A stretch of 64,000 nt of DNA from Ignavibacteriales bacterium (GTDB taxonomy: Bacteria > Bacteroidota > Ignavibacteria > Ignavibacteriales > Ignavibacteriaceae): the NCBI GenBank assembly GCA_016709765.1, contig JADJMD010000012.1, forward strand, positions 310,001-374,000. Reading direction: 5' to 3'. Below, one piece after another: positions 1 to 9,952 of the stretch. Position 1 is the first letter of the stretch. Each line of letters begins with the position of its first letter. Below the pieces are notes generated by a model, which saw only the letters and a list, made by a program, of their open reading frames with translations, searched no databases and had not been told where the DNA came from. A program made the position numbers and the translations under genes.

Positions 1-1174
1 CAAAAAATACATTTGAGTTCGGATTGAATGATGACTCACTTACTTTAAAATTTGCAAAAGTTTCACCTCCATCAGTTGAGCGAGCCATGTAAACATCAGT
101 AAGATTGTTTGAAGTATTTCTTCTATCATAAAAAACAAAATATAGAATCCCTGTTGTCTGGTCAATCGTCATCCACGTAAAAAATTGATGCCTTGTGGTA
201 TTATCATCATTAACTTTTTTTACTGCACTCCAAGTATTTCCGCCATCAGTAGATTTTGAAAGAAAGATATCAGTATTGCCAGTTCCATTTCTTTGATCCG
301 ACCAATTAATATAAATATTACCTCTAAACGGTGATTGGCTTGTATCACAAGCTGTAATGGGTAAACCATTTGCTCTATAAATCCCCGGAACTGCATAATC
401 CCAGCCGCCTGGAATTGAAGCAACAAAAACATCTGTTCCCCAAGTGTTTCCACCATTTGTGGATTTATCAAACATCAAACCTAGTGGACCTGCCCAACTT
501 GTATAAACTTCACCATTGGGACCCACGCACGGTACCGCACCTTCATCTGTGTTATCTTCATCAATACAATCGCCGCTTTTATCGCTAACAGTTAACGCTG
601 TACTCCATGTTAGTCCCTTATCAGTCGAACGTGAAAATCTTATACGCGATGAATCAGCAGGACTGCTGCTTCCATAATTATCAAACTCTGTCCATGTTGT
701 ATAAATATTTCCTTTATAAAGTTGGCTGTGCATATCAACACCAAGCCATTCTTTATCCTGATTTTTTGGATTGAGATATCCAATGCCAGCACCATCGTTC
801 CAGGTTAAACCATTGTTCGTAGATCTCTGAACAACGATTCGGTCAATCCAGTACCCTGAGATTGGTGGATTTGATAAATGTCCAAAGTATAAATATCCAA
901 GTTCATCATAAACAATACAAGGATCACCCCAAACGCCGTAGGCTGAAGATGATAAAAAATCTGTTGTCCAGGTTAATCCTGCATCAGTTGATCTAAAAAA
1001 GTGATCTATATTTGCACCGGCAGAAATGTAATTTGGATTTGTTGGATTGATCGCGATTGATACTTCTTCCGGTTGCGAAGCACCTGGTCCATCAACACGA
1101 ACATTTAGATACTGTGAGAATGAAAATGTAGATAGACATATGAATGTAATAAATAGTAGGACAGAATTTTTCAT
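1..1174 (-). CDS. Secreted Asp-box (BNR) beta-propeller protein, 3' end outside window
   Basis: The reading frame starts at an ATG at 1174 and stays open to the left edge, so the C-terminus is missing. The first ~20 residues form a signal peptide ending near SFSQ. The rest carries repeated Asp-box motifs of the form S-T-x-x-G-x-T-W (STDAGLTW, STNNGLTW, STDKGLTW, STNGGNTW, STDGGNTW), which mark sialidase-like beta-propellers. Such proteins in Ignavibacteria are usually T9SS cargo, but the sorting tail would lie outside the window. Real sialidase activity is not shown: I see no arginine triad or FRIP motif. A cell-surface or extracellular repeat protein of unknown substrate is the safest reading. 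Confidence 0.85.
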   Translation of the reverse strand, partial: MKNSVLLFITFICLSTFSFSQYLNVRVDGPGASQPEEVSIAINPTNPNYISAGANIDHFFRSTDAGLTWTTDFLSSSAYGVWGDPCIVYDELGYLYFGHLSNPPISGYWIDRIVVQRSTNNGLTWNDGAGIGYLNPKNQDKEWLGVDMHSQLYKGNIYTTWTEFDNYGSSSPADSSRIRFSRSTDKGLTWSTALTVSDKSGDCIDEDNTDEGAVPCVGPNGEVYTSWAGPLGLMFDKSTNGGNTWGTDVFVASIPGGWDYAVPGIYRANGLPITACDTSQSPFRGNIYINWSDQRNGTGNTDIFLSKSTDGGNTWSAVKKVNDDNTTRHQFFTWMTIDQTTGILYFVFYDRRNTSNNLTDVYMARSTDGGETFANFKVSESSFNPNSNVFF

Positions 1175-1313
1175 AATAACCTTGAAGTTTTTTGTTGTAC
1201 TAATTTAAACTGTTTTTACATTAAATAAACACAATCTTTCAGTTTTTTCTTCAATTGAGAAGCAATCGTTAACTTTGAATGTTAAAATAAAATTTATATC
1301 CGATGAGAATTAG

Positions 1314-2243
1314 ATGATTGAAAAAAATAAAAAATTAAATATTGTTTTTGAATATTTTGCAATTGCATTTGGTGCCGCAATTATGGCAATCGGGATTGGA
1401 ATTTTTCTAGTTGATGCTAAAGTTGTTCCCGGTGGAGTAAGTGGTCTTTCAATGAGTATTCACTATCTAACTGGATTGCCTGTAGGTTTGATGATTTGGG
1501 TGTTAAATATTCCTCTCTACATTTGGGGAGTAAAAGAATTTGGAAAAGACTTTGGTATTAGAACTTTTTTTGGATTCACACTTAATTCATTCTTTATAGA
1601 TTTTTTTAGAGGTGATATTCCAGGATTTGATTTTATTCGATTACAAGACACACCTACAATAAAAAATCTACAACAAAATGATTTTATGTTTTTAATCCTG
1701 ATAGGAGCTGCACTTTTAGGAATAGGTTTGGGAATCATTTTTAAATTTAAAGCAACTACCGGTGGTTCTGATATTGTTGCAGCAATAATGCAAAAACGTT
1801 TTGGAACAAAACCCGGTATGGCAATTATGATCACTGATTTCTTTGTAATTATAATTGCGGGTATTATAATTGAGTTTAAAGGAATTGCAGGTGATCGTTC
1901 TGCGGTTACACTTACCTTTTACTCATTGTTCCTACTCTTTATTTCCAGCCGTTTGGTTGATGTTATTATTGATGGATTTGATTACGCGCGTTCTGTGAAC
2001 ATCATTTCGGATAAGAATGATGAAATCGCGAAAGCAATAATGGATGATTTAAGCCGAGGGGCAACGGCGTTAAAAGCACGCGGACTTTACAGAAACATAG
2101 ACCGCGAGGTATTAACAACAGTAGTAACACTTAAAGAGTTATCAAAACTGTTAAGCATAATAAAAAAAGTTGATCCGAAAGCTTTTGTAACTGTTAGCAA
2201 TGTACACGAAGTAATGGGTGAAGGTTTTAGAAGAAGAATTTAA
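1314..2243 (+). CDS. YitT family membrane protein (DUF161 + DUF2179)
   Basis: 309 residues. The N-terminal ~215 residues hold about five or six hydrophobic membrane segments with the YitT-type glycine-rich pattern (VPGGVSGLSM, FKATTGGSDIVA). The C-terminal ~85 residues are a soluble DUF2179 domain (GATALKARGLY, REVLTTVVTLKE, DPKAFVTVSNVHEVMGEGF). Length and order fit the YitT family, inner-membrane proteins whose transported substrate is not established. It stands alone, 106 bp before an MscS gene on the same strand. Confidence 0.9.
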   Translation: MIEKNKKLNIVFEYFAIAFGAAIMAIGIGIFLVDAKVVPGGVSGLSMSIHYLTGLPVGLMIWVLNIPLYIWGVKEFGKDFGIRTFFGFTLNSFFIDFFRGDIPGFDFIRLQDTPTIKNLQQNDFMFLILIGAALLGIGLGIIFKFKATTGGSDIVAAIMQKRFGTKPGMAIMITDFFVIIIAGIIIEFKGIAGDRSAVTLTFYSLFLLFISSRLVDVIIDGFDYARSVNIISDKNDEIAKAIMDDLSRGATALKARGLYRNIDREVLTTVVTLKELSKLLSIIKKVDPKAFVTVSNVHEVMGEGFRRRI

Positions 2244-2349
2244 TTATCAATAAATAACTTTAGTGATTTAATTCACAGTGAGTTGTTTCTATATAAATAA
2301 TTCTTATTATGTTACTTTATCACAATAAAAAATGAAATGAGTTATCAAA

Positions 2350-3411
2350 ATGCAAGAACTATTAAACTATACAATTTTTGAAAACACAGTTTTAAAATAT
2401 CTAATCGCGCTTGGTATTTTTATCGGCGGGATTGTAATTGTTTTTATATTCAAGAAATATATTTTAAGTCGACTAAAAAAATGGGCTGATTCAACCAGTA
2501 CTTCTATTGATGATTTACTAGTCAGAGCAATTGAAAAATCTCTAGTTCCGGTTTTTTACTTAGGAGTATTTTATGTTTCAATTAAATCTTTAATACTCTC
2601 GCCCAATTTTGAAAAAGGAATTAATATCGCTGTAACTATTGTGATTACTTTTCTTGTTGTAAAAACAATTGTATCCTCAATCAATTTATCACTACAGTCT
2701 TACTTTAAAAAAGCTGATGATTCAGATGAAAGGGAAAAACAGATTAAAGGAATTCGCGGAATTGTTAACCTTACAATCTGGGCTATCGCATTGGTTTTTC
2801 TTTTAGACAATCTAGGTATAAAAATAACAGCTGTCGTTGCCGGACTTGGAATTGGTGGAATAGCTATTGCATTGGCTGCTCAAGCAGTTCTTGGTGATCT
2901 TTTTAGTTACTTTGTTATATTTTTTGATAAACCATTTAAGATTGGAGATTTTATAATTGTTGGCGACAAAGTAGGAGTTGTGGAGTATACCGGAATAAAG
3001 ACAACAAGAATACGTGCTCTTAGTGGTGAGCAAATTGTTTTTTCAAATACAGATTTAACTAATTCGCGCGTTCATAATTATAAAAAGATGGAAAGACGAA
3101 GAGTAGTTTTTAAACTTGGAGTGATCTATCAAACTTCTTTTGAAAAATTAAAATTAATTCCTAAAATTGTTAAGGATATAATTGAAAAACAGGAAGATGC
3201 AAATTTTGATCGCGGACATTTTGCCAACTACGGTGATTTTAGTTTAAACTTTGAATTTGTGTATTATGTTAATGGCTCAGACTATAATAAATACATGGAT
3301 ATTCAGCAATCAATAAATTTTACCATCTATGAAGCGTTTGAAAGAGAAGGAATTGAATTTGCATATCCAACTCAAACTCTCTTTGTAAACAAAGTAAATG
3401 AGGAAAAGTAA
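2350..3411 (+). CDS. MscS-family small-conductance mechanosensitive channel
   Basis: 353 residues with four predicted membrane segments (about 14-36, 62-82, 90-110, 135-155) followed by the MscS pore helix region at 158-190 (GLGIGGIAIALAAQAVLGD). After this comes the cytoplasmic beta domain beginning FDKPFKIGDFI and the C-terminal alpha/beta domain. This matches the MscS family, which opens under membrane tension and releases solutes during hypo-osmotic shock. The nearby sucrose-synthesis genes could supply a compatible solute that such a channel would release, but that link is inference. Confidence 0.93.
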   Translation: MQELLNYTIFENTVLKYLIALGIFIGGIVIVFIFKKYILSRLKKWADSTSTSIDDLLVRAIEKSLVPVFYLGVFYVSIKSLILSPNFEKGINIAVTIVITFLVVKTIVSSINLSLQSYFKKADDSDEREKQIKGIRGIVNLTIWAIALVFLLDNLGIKITAVVAGLGIGGIAIALAAQAVLGDLFSYFVIFFDKPFKIGDFIIVGDKVGVVEYTGIKTTRIRALSGEQIVFSNTDLTNSRVHNYKKMERRRVVFKLGVIYQTSFEKLKLIPKIVKDIIEKQEDANFDRGHFANYGDFSLNFEFVYYVNGSDYNKYMDIQQSINFTIYEAFEREGIEFAYPTQTLFVNKVNEEK

Positions 3412-3450
3412 GGAACCTTTTCGCAGGTTACATAAAACTGCTATAATAAT

Positions 3451-3538
3451 CATTGTGAACGATTCGCCGCGGCGAACTAGAGTGAAGCAATCTGTTAATT
3501 TAATTAGCGTTTGAGATTGCTTCGTTCCTTGCAATGAC
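3451..3538. repeat. Dispersed palindromic repeat, GCAATGAC family, copy 1
   Basis: The left arm reads CATTGTGAACGA...GTGAAGCAATCT and the right arm AGATTGCTTCGT...GCAATGAC, so the element folds into a long stem. A perfect 14-bp palindrome, TTCGCCGCGGCGAA (3463-3476), is inserted in the left arm. A second copy of the same family lies at 19420-19498. The position between convergent genes suits a REP-like element or bidirectional terminator. Confidence 0.7.
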
Positions 3539-3581
3539 TTTTTAAATAATTCGGCAATAGTTCTACAAATAGTTTTTAAGA

Positions 3582-5978
3582 TCACCGTGCATTATGAATT
3601 TCTCTTATCTTATTTGCTCTCGGTTTGTATAGTGTATGATACAAAACATCTAAGTAAGCATTCATTTCACTCATTTCGATGTTAGAAGTATAGTTCCAAA
3701 ACCCATATATTTTTGCTAGTGAGAGAAGCTTGCTAGCGTGAAGTTCCCAATTGTATGTTGTATCCACTCGCTTAATTCCGTTTTCAGAAATTTCATTCCA
3801 ATATTTTGGATTTTTTTTGCACTGTTCCAAAAATGATAAAATGATTTTCTGACTTTCTTTTTCTTCAATCGGATCGATTAAGAATCCTGATTTTTTATTC
3901 TGAATTATTTCCAAGGGACCTCCATAGAGTGTTGCAAAAGTTGGAAGCCCGGAACGCATTGACTCGATAACAGTTAATCCGAATCCTTCAAATAATCCGC
4001 ACTGAACAAAAATTCCTTTTCTATCTGCAACCACTCTATAAACTTCACCGGATTTATCTTTGCGTAAAAGTTTCCCAATCCATCTTATTTTGTTGTGGAG
4101 CTTATACTTCTCAATCAAGTTATGCATTACGTTTATCTGAGCTTTTTCTTCAATGTCAGTTGAATCATCCGCATTAATCTTTCCTGCAATTAAAATTAGA
4201 TTTGCTTGTTCATTAATTTTTGAATTTTCACCAAACCATTTAACCAGAGCAGTTATATTTTTTATCTTATCTAGCCTGCCCATAGTAAAAATGGGAGTTC
4301 TTTCAGGATGTTCGAGTTTACCAATCGTTTCCGGATCATTAATGTTTTCAAATAAAAGTGCATTAAGTTCTTTTTGTATTCCTGTAAATCGTGACTCTTT
4401 TTCAGTGTATGGGAAAAATATTTTTTTATTAACGCCTGGCGATACAATGTTAAACTTTGGATGAAACAAATTTATTCCACCTGTAACCCGATATAACCCC
4501 GGCATTGAAAAATTTAAGTAAGATTCATATTGACCGATTACATCATCGGTCCCTGCAATTTCCTGGTATGAAGATGTAAGAATAAAATTAGCCGAATTCA
4601 TTGCAATTAGATCAGCAGTAAATTGAACCGAGAAATGATAATCGTCATCCATCTTATCCCAATATAACCCGCTGAACAAATATTTACATTTTTCAAGAGC
4701 GTGAGCAATGTTGCACTGCGTGACTTTGAATTTTCTTGAAAGTAAAGTGGCAACCATGTTTCCATCAGAATAATTTCCAATAACCAAATCTGGTCTTTCA
4801 CCAAACTCAGCAAGAAGTTCACGATATGAATCCTCGGCAAAGTCTTCCAAATATGGCCACATTTCAAAACGTGAAATCCAGTTATCAGTTACTTTTTTAT
4901 TTCCATCTCTAAAAGGAACTCTTAAAATGTATGTGTTCTTTGTATCAAAAACTTTTTCAAGTCTTTTATTACAGGTCGTGCCTTCTGCATTAGGAATTAA
5001 TCTAGTAAGAATTAATATTTTAGGATTTGCATTTACACCTGAGCTCTTAATGGAATTCATAACTTCCTGCTCCAAAGCTTTAACCTGATCCAAAATGTAA
5101 ACTACCTGTCCACCCGTATCTGGTTTTCCAAGGACTCCCTGCTGTCCAAAATATCCGTGAGGGGAAACGGCAACGATATTAAATATCATAGGGATTTTTG
5201 ATAGAAAACCTTTTAACAATTCATGATCTGGTGCCTGCATTAATTCTCTTAATTGTTCAAGAGTTTCCATAATTAGTCCTGCAGTATTTCCCAGCCCTGG
5301 TTCAAAACCAATTTCCTGTAATTGGTTTTTAAATTTTGAATATGGTTCGCTTTCTTTTTTATCTTTTAGAAAAGTCAAAGCTTGATCAATTCTGCGTATA
5401 AGTTCATCGTGGCTGCTAATTCTATCATTTAGAATTAATTGCTGTGTTTTATATTTATGCACAAATAGAAAATCAAACAATGCTTTTCTAAGGTTTTCAG
5501 GTTCTGTAAACATTTTGCTTGATAAATATCTGTTTAGATATTCAAAACCTTTTCCAATACTTTTATGATCACTTACGCTCGGAAATTTTCTGTAAAATGT
5601 TTCGAAGTTTATAGTAAGTTGATTGTTGTCCAAATCTGGTTTAACAAATTTTTCCTTTGCTATTAAATAATCTTTAGAAGATATTTTTTCGTAAATATAT
5701 TCTTCAACATTAAAGAAGTAATGATTCGAGCGACCAATAACTTCACGGATTTCTATATAAACAACATTACCAAGTGTAACAGATTCTGAAATCTGCTTAA
5801 TTATTATTGAAATTATTTCATAATTGTTGCTCTTTCCATTTTTCTTAAAAGCTTCTAGAAATTTTATATGATTACCTTTTACGCATAGTTTCTCCGGTGC
5901 CGAAACCACCTTATTTAGATAGCTGAAAAAATCTGTTTTATTATCTTTAATCAACTCTATTACGGATTTATATTGCAT
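3582..5978 (-). CDS. Sucrose synthase (GT4 family)
   Basis: 798 residues, the usual length for sucrose synthase, which reversibly splits sucrose with a nucleoside diphosphate to give NDP-glucose and fructose. The first ~270 residues are the family's N-terminal regulatory region. The GT-B catalytic part contains SPHGYFGQQGVLGKPDTGG and the E-X7-E glycosyltransferase motif EGFGLTVIE (about 664-672). At the place of the plant Q...N nucleotide-choice residues (plant Q-M-D-R-V-R-N before GELYR) this protein has L-L-R-K-D-K-S before GEVYR. By analogy with bacterial enzymes this suggests ADP rather than UDP preference. The gene overlaps the end of the upstream sucrose-phosphate synthase gene, so the two are surely co-transcribed. 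Confidence 0.92.
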   Translation of the reverse strand: MQYKSVIELIKDNKTDFFSYLNKVVSAPEKLCVKGNHIKFLEAFKKNGKSNNYEIISIIIKQISESVTLGNVVYIEIREVIGRSNHYFFNVEEYIYEKISSKDYLIAKEKFVKPDLDNNQLTINFETFYRKFPSVSDHKSIGKGFEYLNRYLSSKMFTEPENLRKALFDFLFVHKYKTQQLILNDRISSHDELIRRIDQALTFLKDKKESEPYSKFKNQLQEIGFEPGLGNTAGLIMETLEQLRELMQAPDHELLKGFLSKIPMIFNIVAVSPHGYFGQQGVLGKPDTGGQVVYILDQVKALEQEVMNSIKSSGVNANPKILILTRLIPNAEGTTCNKRLEKVFDTKNTYILRVPFRDGNKKVTDNWISRFEMWPYLEDFAEDSYRELLAEFGERPDLVIGNYSDGNMVATLLSRKFKVTQCNIAHALEKCKYLFSGLYWDKMDDDYHFSVQFTADLIAMNSANFILTSSYQEIAGTDDVIGQYESYLNFSMPGLYRVTGGINLFHPKFNIVSPGVNKKIFFPYTEKESRFTGIQKELNALLFENINDPETIGKLEHPERTPIFTMGRLDKIKNITALVKWFGENSKINEQANLILIAGKINADDSTDIEEKAQINVMHNLIEKYKLHNKIRWIGKLLRKDKSGEVYRVVADRKGIFVQCGLFEGFGLTVIESMRSGLPTFATLYGGPLEIIQNKKSGFLIDPIEEKESQKIILSFLEQCKKNPKYWNEISENGIKRVDTTYNWELHASKLLSLAKIYGFWNYTSNIEMSEMNAYLDVLYHTLYKPRANKIREIHNAR

Positions 5979-8154
5979 CTCTGTTCCTTTCCTGATTCAT
6001 AAAATTATAATGATTTATTCCGTCCGATATTCCTGCTGCAAATCTTTTATCTGAAAAATATATTCTTCGTGATCCTTTCAACGCTTCTAATTCTGGACTA
6101 TAATTTGCCACAACAACTCCAAGCAAATCACCTTTAAGCATCTCCATGTCATTGCCTGAATCACCTGCAACAAGAATTTTTTCAAAAGGTATATTCCATC
6201 TATAGGCAAGATATCTTATAGCTTTTCCTTTTGAGGCTCTGTACGGCAGTATGTCAAGAAATTGTCCGTGACTAAAAATTAGATTACATTTAATTTTATT
6301 TCTGAGTAGAAGCTCTCTTACCTTATTTAGATTTTTTTTATTGTCATTGGTATAATAACTTATTTTAAATTTTCTCTGATTTTGTTTTTCCTGGTACTTC
6401 AGAAAACTAAACTTTGTAAGGAGTTCAACAATTTTTTCCTTCTGCCATTGATGTGATATATGAGCATCCCAGCCTTTTGAATAAATTAATTCATCCTTAT
6501 AGTTGTAATAAATTTCTGATCCCACGGAAGTAATAAAAAAGTCTGGTACGGAAATATTATTTTTCTTTATTATTTCTACTGCTGATTCGATAGCTCTACC
6601 AGTTGCAACACCAAATCCAATTTTAGGTGACATATTCTTAATTGTTTTCTTAAAATCATTCAAAGCAAGATCATCTCCAATCAAAGTATAATCTATATCT
6701 GTAACAATTAATTTTTCCATATCAAGCAATTTTCTTCCGGTTTCTGCAAATGTATTCTGAACCTTAGAGTGTGTTTTTAGAATTTTATCGACTTCAAATA
6801 AATATTTTTCCGTATGAGCTTTCCACGAATAAAACTTTTTAACATTATTAATTCCATTTTCAGAATATTCTTTCCAGAGTTTTTTATTATCTAAAATCCG
6901 ATTAAGAGCGATCGAAATATTTTTATGTTCTGATACATCAACTGTAATCCCGCTTTTACAATTAGCAATTATATCTCTTGGCCCGCCATCTTTTGTACTA
7001 ACCACGGGCAAACCACTTGCGGCGGATTCGATTAACGTCAATCCAAAAGTTTCAGATAGAGAAGCATTTACAAACACACCTCCCGTTCTTGCAGCCAGTC
7101 TATAAAGTTCTGGAACTTCAATATTTGTATCGTGCCTTTTAGGAATAGCCATTTTTCCATAAAGATTGTATTTATCTATAAGCAATAATATTTCCGTAAG
7201 AACTTCACGCTCGTTTTCTTCCATTGTTGCAATATCATCTCTGATACCAGCATAAATTGCGAGGTTTGCCTTCTTCTGAATTTCTTTATCCTCTCCATAA
7301 GCGGTTATTAAGCCGGAAATATTTTTTCTCCGGTCAGGTCGGCACAAAGAAAGTATAATTGGTTTATTCAAATCAACAAAAAACTTGGTGTATTCCTGAT
7401 TGATATGTTTAATTAATGAAGCAGTTTGCTCGTCAAATTGTCCAATCTCATTGTATGGAAAGAATTTTTCGAGATTTACTCCAGGTGGAATTACTTTAAA
7501 TTTTGATTCCGCAGCATTTTGGTAATTTTTGATATGATTTTCGATTTCCTGACTTGTACTGGTTACAATCATATCAGCAAAGTAAAATATTTCTTCTTCA
7601 CTCTGGATGCGTTGACTCATTTTATATCTTTTTTCAACCTGCTCCTGCGGTAGACCATCGTCAAGCAGTTTTTGAAGTTTATCTTTCCCTATTGAGTGAG
7701 AGGTATGAACAAAAGGGATTCCAAAAAATTTTGTTAGTTCACTGCAAACATATCCTGCATCTGCATAATGACTATGGATAAAATCAGGCAATCTTTTTCT
7801 TGCTTTTAAATATTTAATGCTTTTATCTATAAACTCTTCAAGATGATTCCACAATAATTCTTTACGAATATATTTTCCACCACCTGCTCTTATTCTGACA
7901 ATATCAAATTTGTCATTAACTTTTTCCATCGGGATGGAATAATCTTTTGACAGCTTTTTATCATCAATCCACCTGGTTACAAGTTCAACTTTTTCTACTT
8001 CCGGATATGTGCTTAATATATTTGCAAGTTCAAAGACATACTTAGTTTGCCCCCCTGTATCAGCATCATGTCCAAGCTCAAGATTGTGACCTCGGATCAG
8101 CCCGTGTACACTATAAAGTTGAATGTACAATCCATTTTTTTCGTCTTTAGCCAT
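5968..8154 (-). CDS. Bidomain sucrose-phosphate synthase / sucrose-6-phosphate phosphatase
   Basis: About 728 residues. Residues ~8-465 are a GT4 sucrose-phosphate synthase (GHDADTGGQTKYV near 30, E-X7-E motif ETFGLTLIE near 368-376). Residues ~478-728 are a HAD-type phosphatase with motif I DIDYT near 486 and motif IV GDSGNDMEML. This phosphatase half looks intact, so a single polypeptide could make sucrose from NDP-glucose and fructose-6-phosphate. I start at the ATG at 8154, preceded by AAAGG at good spacing, rather than at the TTG one codon upstream. It overlaps the sucrose synthase gene by 11 bp. The likely role is sucrose as osmolyte or carbon store. Confidence 0.92.
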   Translation of the reverse strand: MAKDEKNGLYIQLYSVHGLIRGHNLELGHDADTGGQTKYVFELANILSTYPEVEKVELVTRWIDDKKLSKDYSIPMEKVNDKFDIVRIRAGGGKYIRKELLWNHLEEFIDKSIKYLKARKRLPDFIHSHYADAGYVCSELTKFFGIPFVHTSHSIGKDKLQKLLDDGLPQEQVEKRYKMSQRIQSEEEIFYFADMIVTSTSQEIENHIKNYQNAAESKFKVIPPGVNLEKFFPYNEIGQFDEQTASLIKHINQEYTKFFVDLNKPIILSLCRPDRRKNISGLITAYGEDKEIQKKANLAIYAGIRDDIATMEENEREVLTEILLLIDKYNLYGKMAIPKRHDTNIEVPELYRLAARTGGVFVNASLSETFGLTLIESAASGLPVVSTKDGGPRDIIANCKSGITVDVSEHKNISIALNRILDNKKLWKEYSENGINNVKKFYSWKAHTEKYLFEVDKILKTHSKVQNTFAETGRKLLDMEKLIVTDIDYTLIGDDLALNDFKKTIKNMSPKIGFGVATGRAIESAVEIIKKNNISVPDFFITSVGSEIYYNYKDELIYSKGWDAHISHQWQKEKIVELLTKFSFLKYQEKQNQRKFKISYYTNDNKKNLNKVRELLLRNKIKCNLIFSHGQFLDILPYRASKGKAIRYLAYRWNIPFEKILVAGDSGNDMEMLKGDLLGVVVANYSPELEALKGSRRIYFSDKRFAAGISDGINHYNFMNQERNRDAI

Positions 8155-8157
8155 CAA

Positions 8158-8489
8158 GTACCTTTATAATTTTTTTGTGAGTTGAACGACAAGCAAAACG
8201 CAGATTTATATTGATTCATCAACTATAACCTTAAAAAGCCGCTCATTATAAGCCTTTAATTTTACAAAATAAGATTATTTTTGTGAATAGCAAGTTTTCT
8301 TAGCAATTCTAACTTAAGTTTGATCTAACGTAGAAAAATAAATTGATGCAAAAAAATAGTTATTACCGAAACAACAGTTGATTCTATTGACAATTTGTAT
8401 CACACAGAGACAAAACATTCAAAGTTTATAAATCAACAAGACAGTTCAATTCTTTATATTAGTGCTTCAAATCCGACATAAAAAGAACA
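8158..8489. other. Divergent intergenic region, no gene seen
   Basis: 332 bp of AT-rich sequence between the divergent sucrose operon and PAP2 gene. It must hold both promoters. A TTGACA hexamer occurs at 8387-8392 but I see no convincing -10 box at the right spacing. No RNA structure or small gene was recognised. Confidence 0.6.
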
Positions 8490-9152
8490 ATGTTTTTTAA
8501 ATCAAATAAAAATCTAATAACTATTTTTGTATCAAGTTTCATAATCTATTTGTTAAGCTGTTTTGGTTTATTTGATGGGGGTTCTGAATTTGTCAGAAAA
8601 GCCCTTTACAATGCCTTAGGTTATACAAATAAATGGTCACATTCGTTTGGTCCACCTTGGTTTGTTGGAATGATCAACGACATTTCATCCCTTGGAAGTC
8701 GAGAACTTGTTCTCATTTTTTCTACGTTTATGTATTTTTACTTGAAGTTGAGTCGAGGAAAAACAGAAGCAAAAAATTATCTCTTTACTGTTGGACTTGG
8801 AATTGTCTTAATCTTGGTAACAAAATCAATAACATCAACCCTTGCAGAAATTAATTTTAATACGATTCTTACAGAAACTTTATCAAACTTTCCGAGTGGA
8901 CATACTTTTATTGCAACTGTAATGTACCTTGCAATGGCTAAGTATTTAAGTTCAAAAAAGAAAAGTTATGATGTTAATAAGTACTTATATATTTCAGCTT
9001 CTTTGATCATTGCACTTGTTGGAATAAGTAGGTTTATAGGGTCAGGCCATACTGTTACAGAAGTAATTGCAGGATGGTCTTTGGGTTTGTGCTGGTTTAC
9101 TTTTGCACAAATGTTTTTAAGAATTGATCATAAAAAAGTTTTTAGTAAGTAA
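8490..9152 (+). CDS. PAP2-superfamily membrane phosphatase
   Basis: 220 residues with about six hydrophobic segments. The PAP2 signature is visible as PSGHT (motif 2) and SRFIGSGHTVTEV (motif 3, S-R-X5-H-X3-E). Motif 3 normally ends in Asp, here Glu. Motif 1, normally K-X6-R-P, reads K-SITSTL-A-E, so the Arg-Pro pair is missing. The family removes phosphate from lipid phosphates such as phosphatidic acid or undecaprenyl pyrophosphate in the inner membrane. The altered motif 1 makes substrate and activity uncertain. It ends inside the AMP nucleosidase gene on the other strand (11 bp overlap). Confidence 0.8.
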   Translation: MFFKSNKNLITIFVSSFIIYLLSCFGLFDGGSEFVRKALYNALGYTNKWSHSFGPPWFVGMINDISSLGSRELVLIFSTFMYFYLKLSRGKTEAKNYLFTVGLGIVLILVTKSITSTLAEINFNTILTETLSNFPSGHTFIATVMYLAMAKYLSSKKKSYDVNKYLYISASLIIALVGISRFIGSGHTVTEVIAGWSLGLCWFTFAQMFLRIDHKKVFSK

Positions 9153-9913
9153 AGTGCTTAATCGGCTCGCCTTTATCACCAAGTTCTGTCATAGCTTCAA
9201 TTCCAATTTCAAGGTGCATATCTGCAAATTGCTCGGTAACAATTTTATCTGATTCCTCAGTCTTTACACCTTCCGGAATCATCGGGATATCTGAAACTAA
9301 TAATAATGCACCTCTAGGTATTTCATTAACCAAGCCAACGATAAACAAAGTAGCTGTTTCCATATCAATAGCAATTGTAGAAAGTTTTTTAAGATATTGT
9401 TTAAAATCTTCATCCCATTCCCAAACTCTTCTGTTGGTTGTATAGACAACTCCTGTACGATATTCTAATCCACGATTGATAATTTTATCTGAAACAAATT
9501 TATGAAGTTTAAATGATGGAAGCGCTGGAACTTCTTTTGGTTTGTAGTCATCGCTTGTTCCCTCACCTCTTATAGCAGCAGTTGGAAGGATAAAATGCCC
9601 TATTTCTGTTGAACGTTTTAATCCGCCGCATTTGCCAAGAAACAAAACACCTTTTGGTACGAGCAACAAGTAAATCCATTATAGTTGCAGCGTTAGCGGA
9701 ACCCATTCCAAAGTTTATAATTGAAAGTCCTTGCGAATTAGTTGCAGTTTGCATGGTTCTGCCTACTCCTCTAACATCACAATTAAATTTATTTGCGAAC
9801 TTATCAACGTAGTTTTGGAAATTAGTCAAAAGCATATAATCTCCAAATTCATCAATTGCAGTTCCCGTGTAACGCGGCAGCCAGTTTTTTGCTATGTCAA
9901 GTTTTGTTTTCAT
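9142..9913 (-). pseudogene. AMP nucleosidase, frameshifted
   Basis: Two overlapping minus-strand frames together encode a Bacteroidota-type AMP nucleosidase (AMP to adenine plus ribose-5-phosphate). The first part, from ATG 9913, reads MKTKLDIAKNWLPRYTGTA to NAATIMDLLVAR. The second part resumes with PKGVLFLGKCGGLKR and continues through IRGEGTSDDY, YTTNRRVWEWDE, IDMETATLF and LLVSDIPMIPEGVKT to HFTY. The break is near 9655-9670. Relative to the family, two bases are missing between VAR and PKGVLF, or one base is extra. All other family motifs are intact, so either the break is recent or it is a sequencing error. Only this frame shift argues against function. Confidence 0.88.
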
Positions 9914-9952
9914 AATTTTTAGTTCTAAAAGTTTTAATCAACAATTTGCTTT

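Noticed and set aside
8387..8415. Promoter for the PAP2 gene from TTGACA at 8387
   Set aside because: No acceptable -10 box at 16-18 bp.
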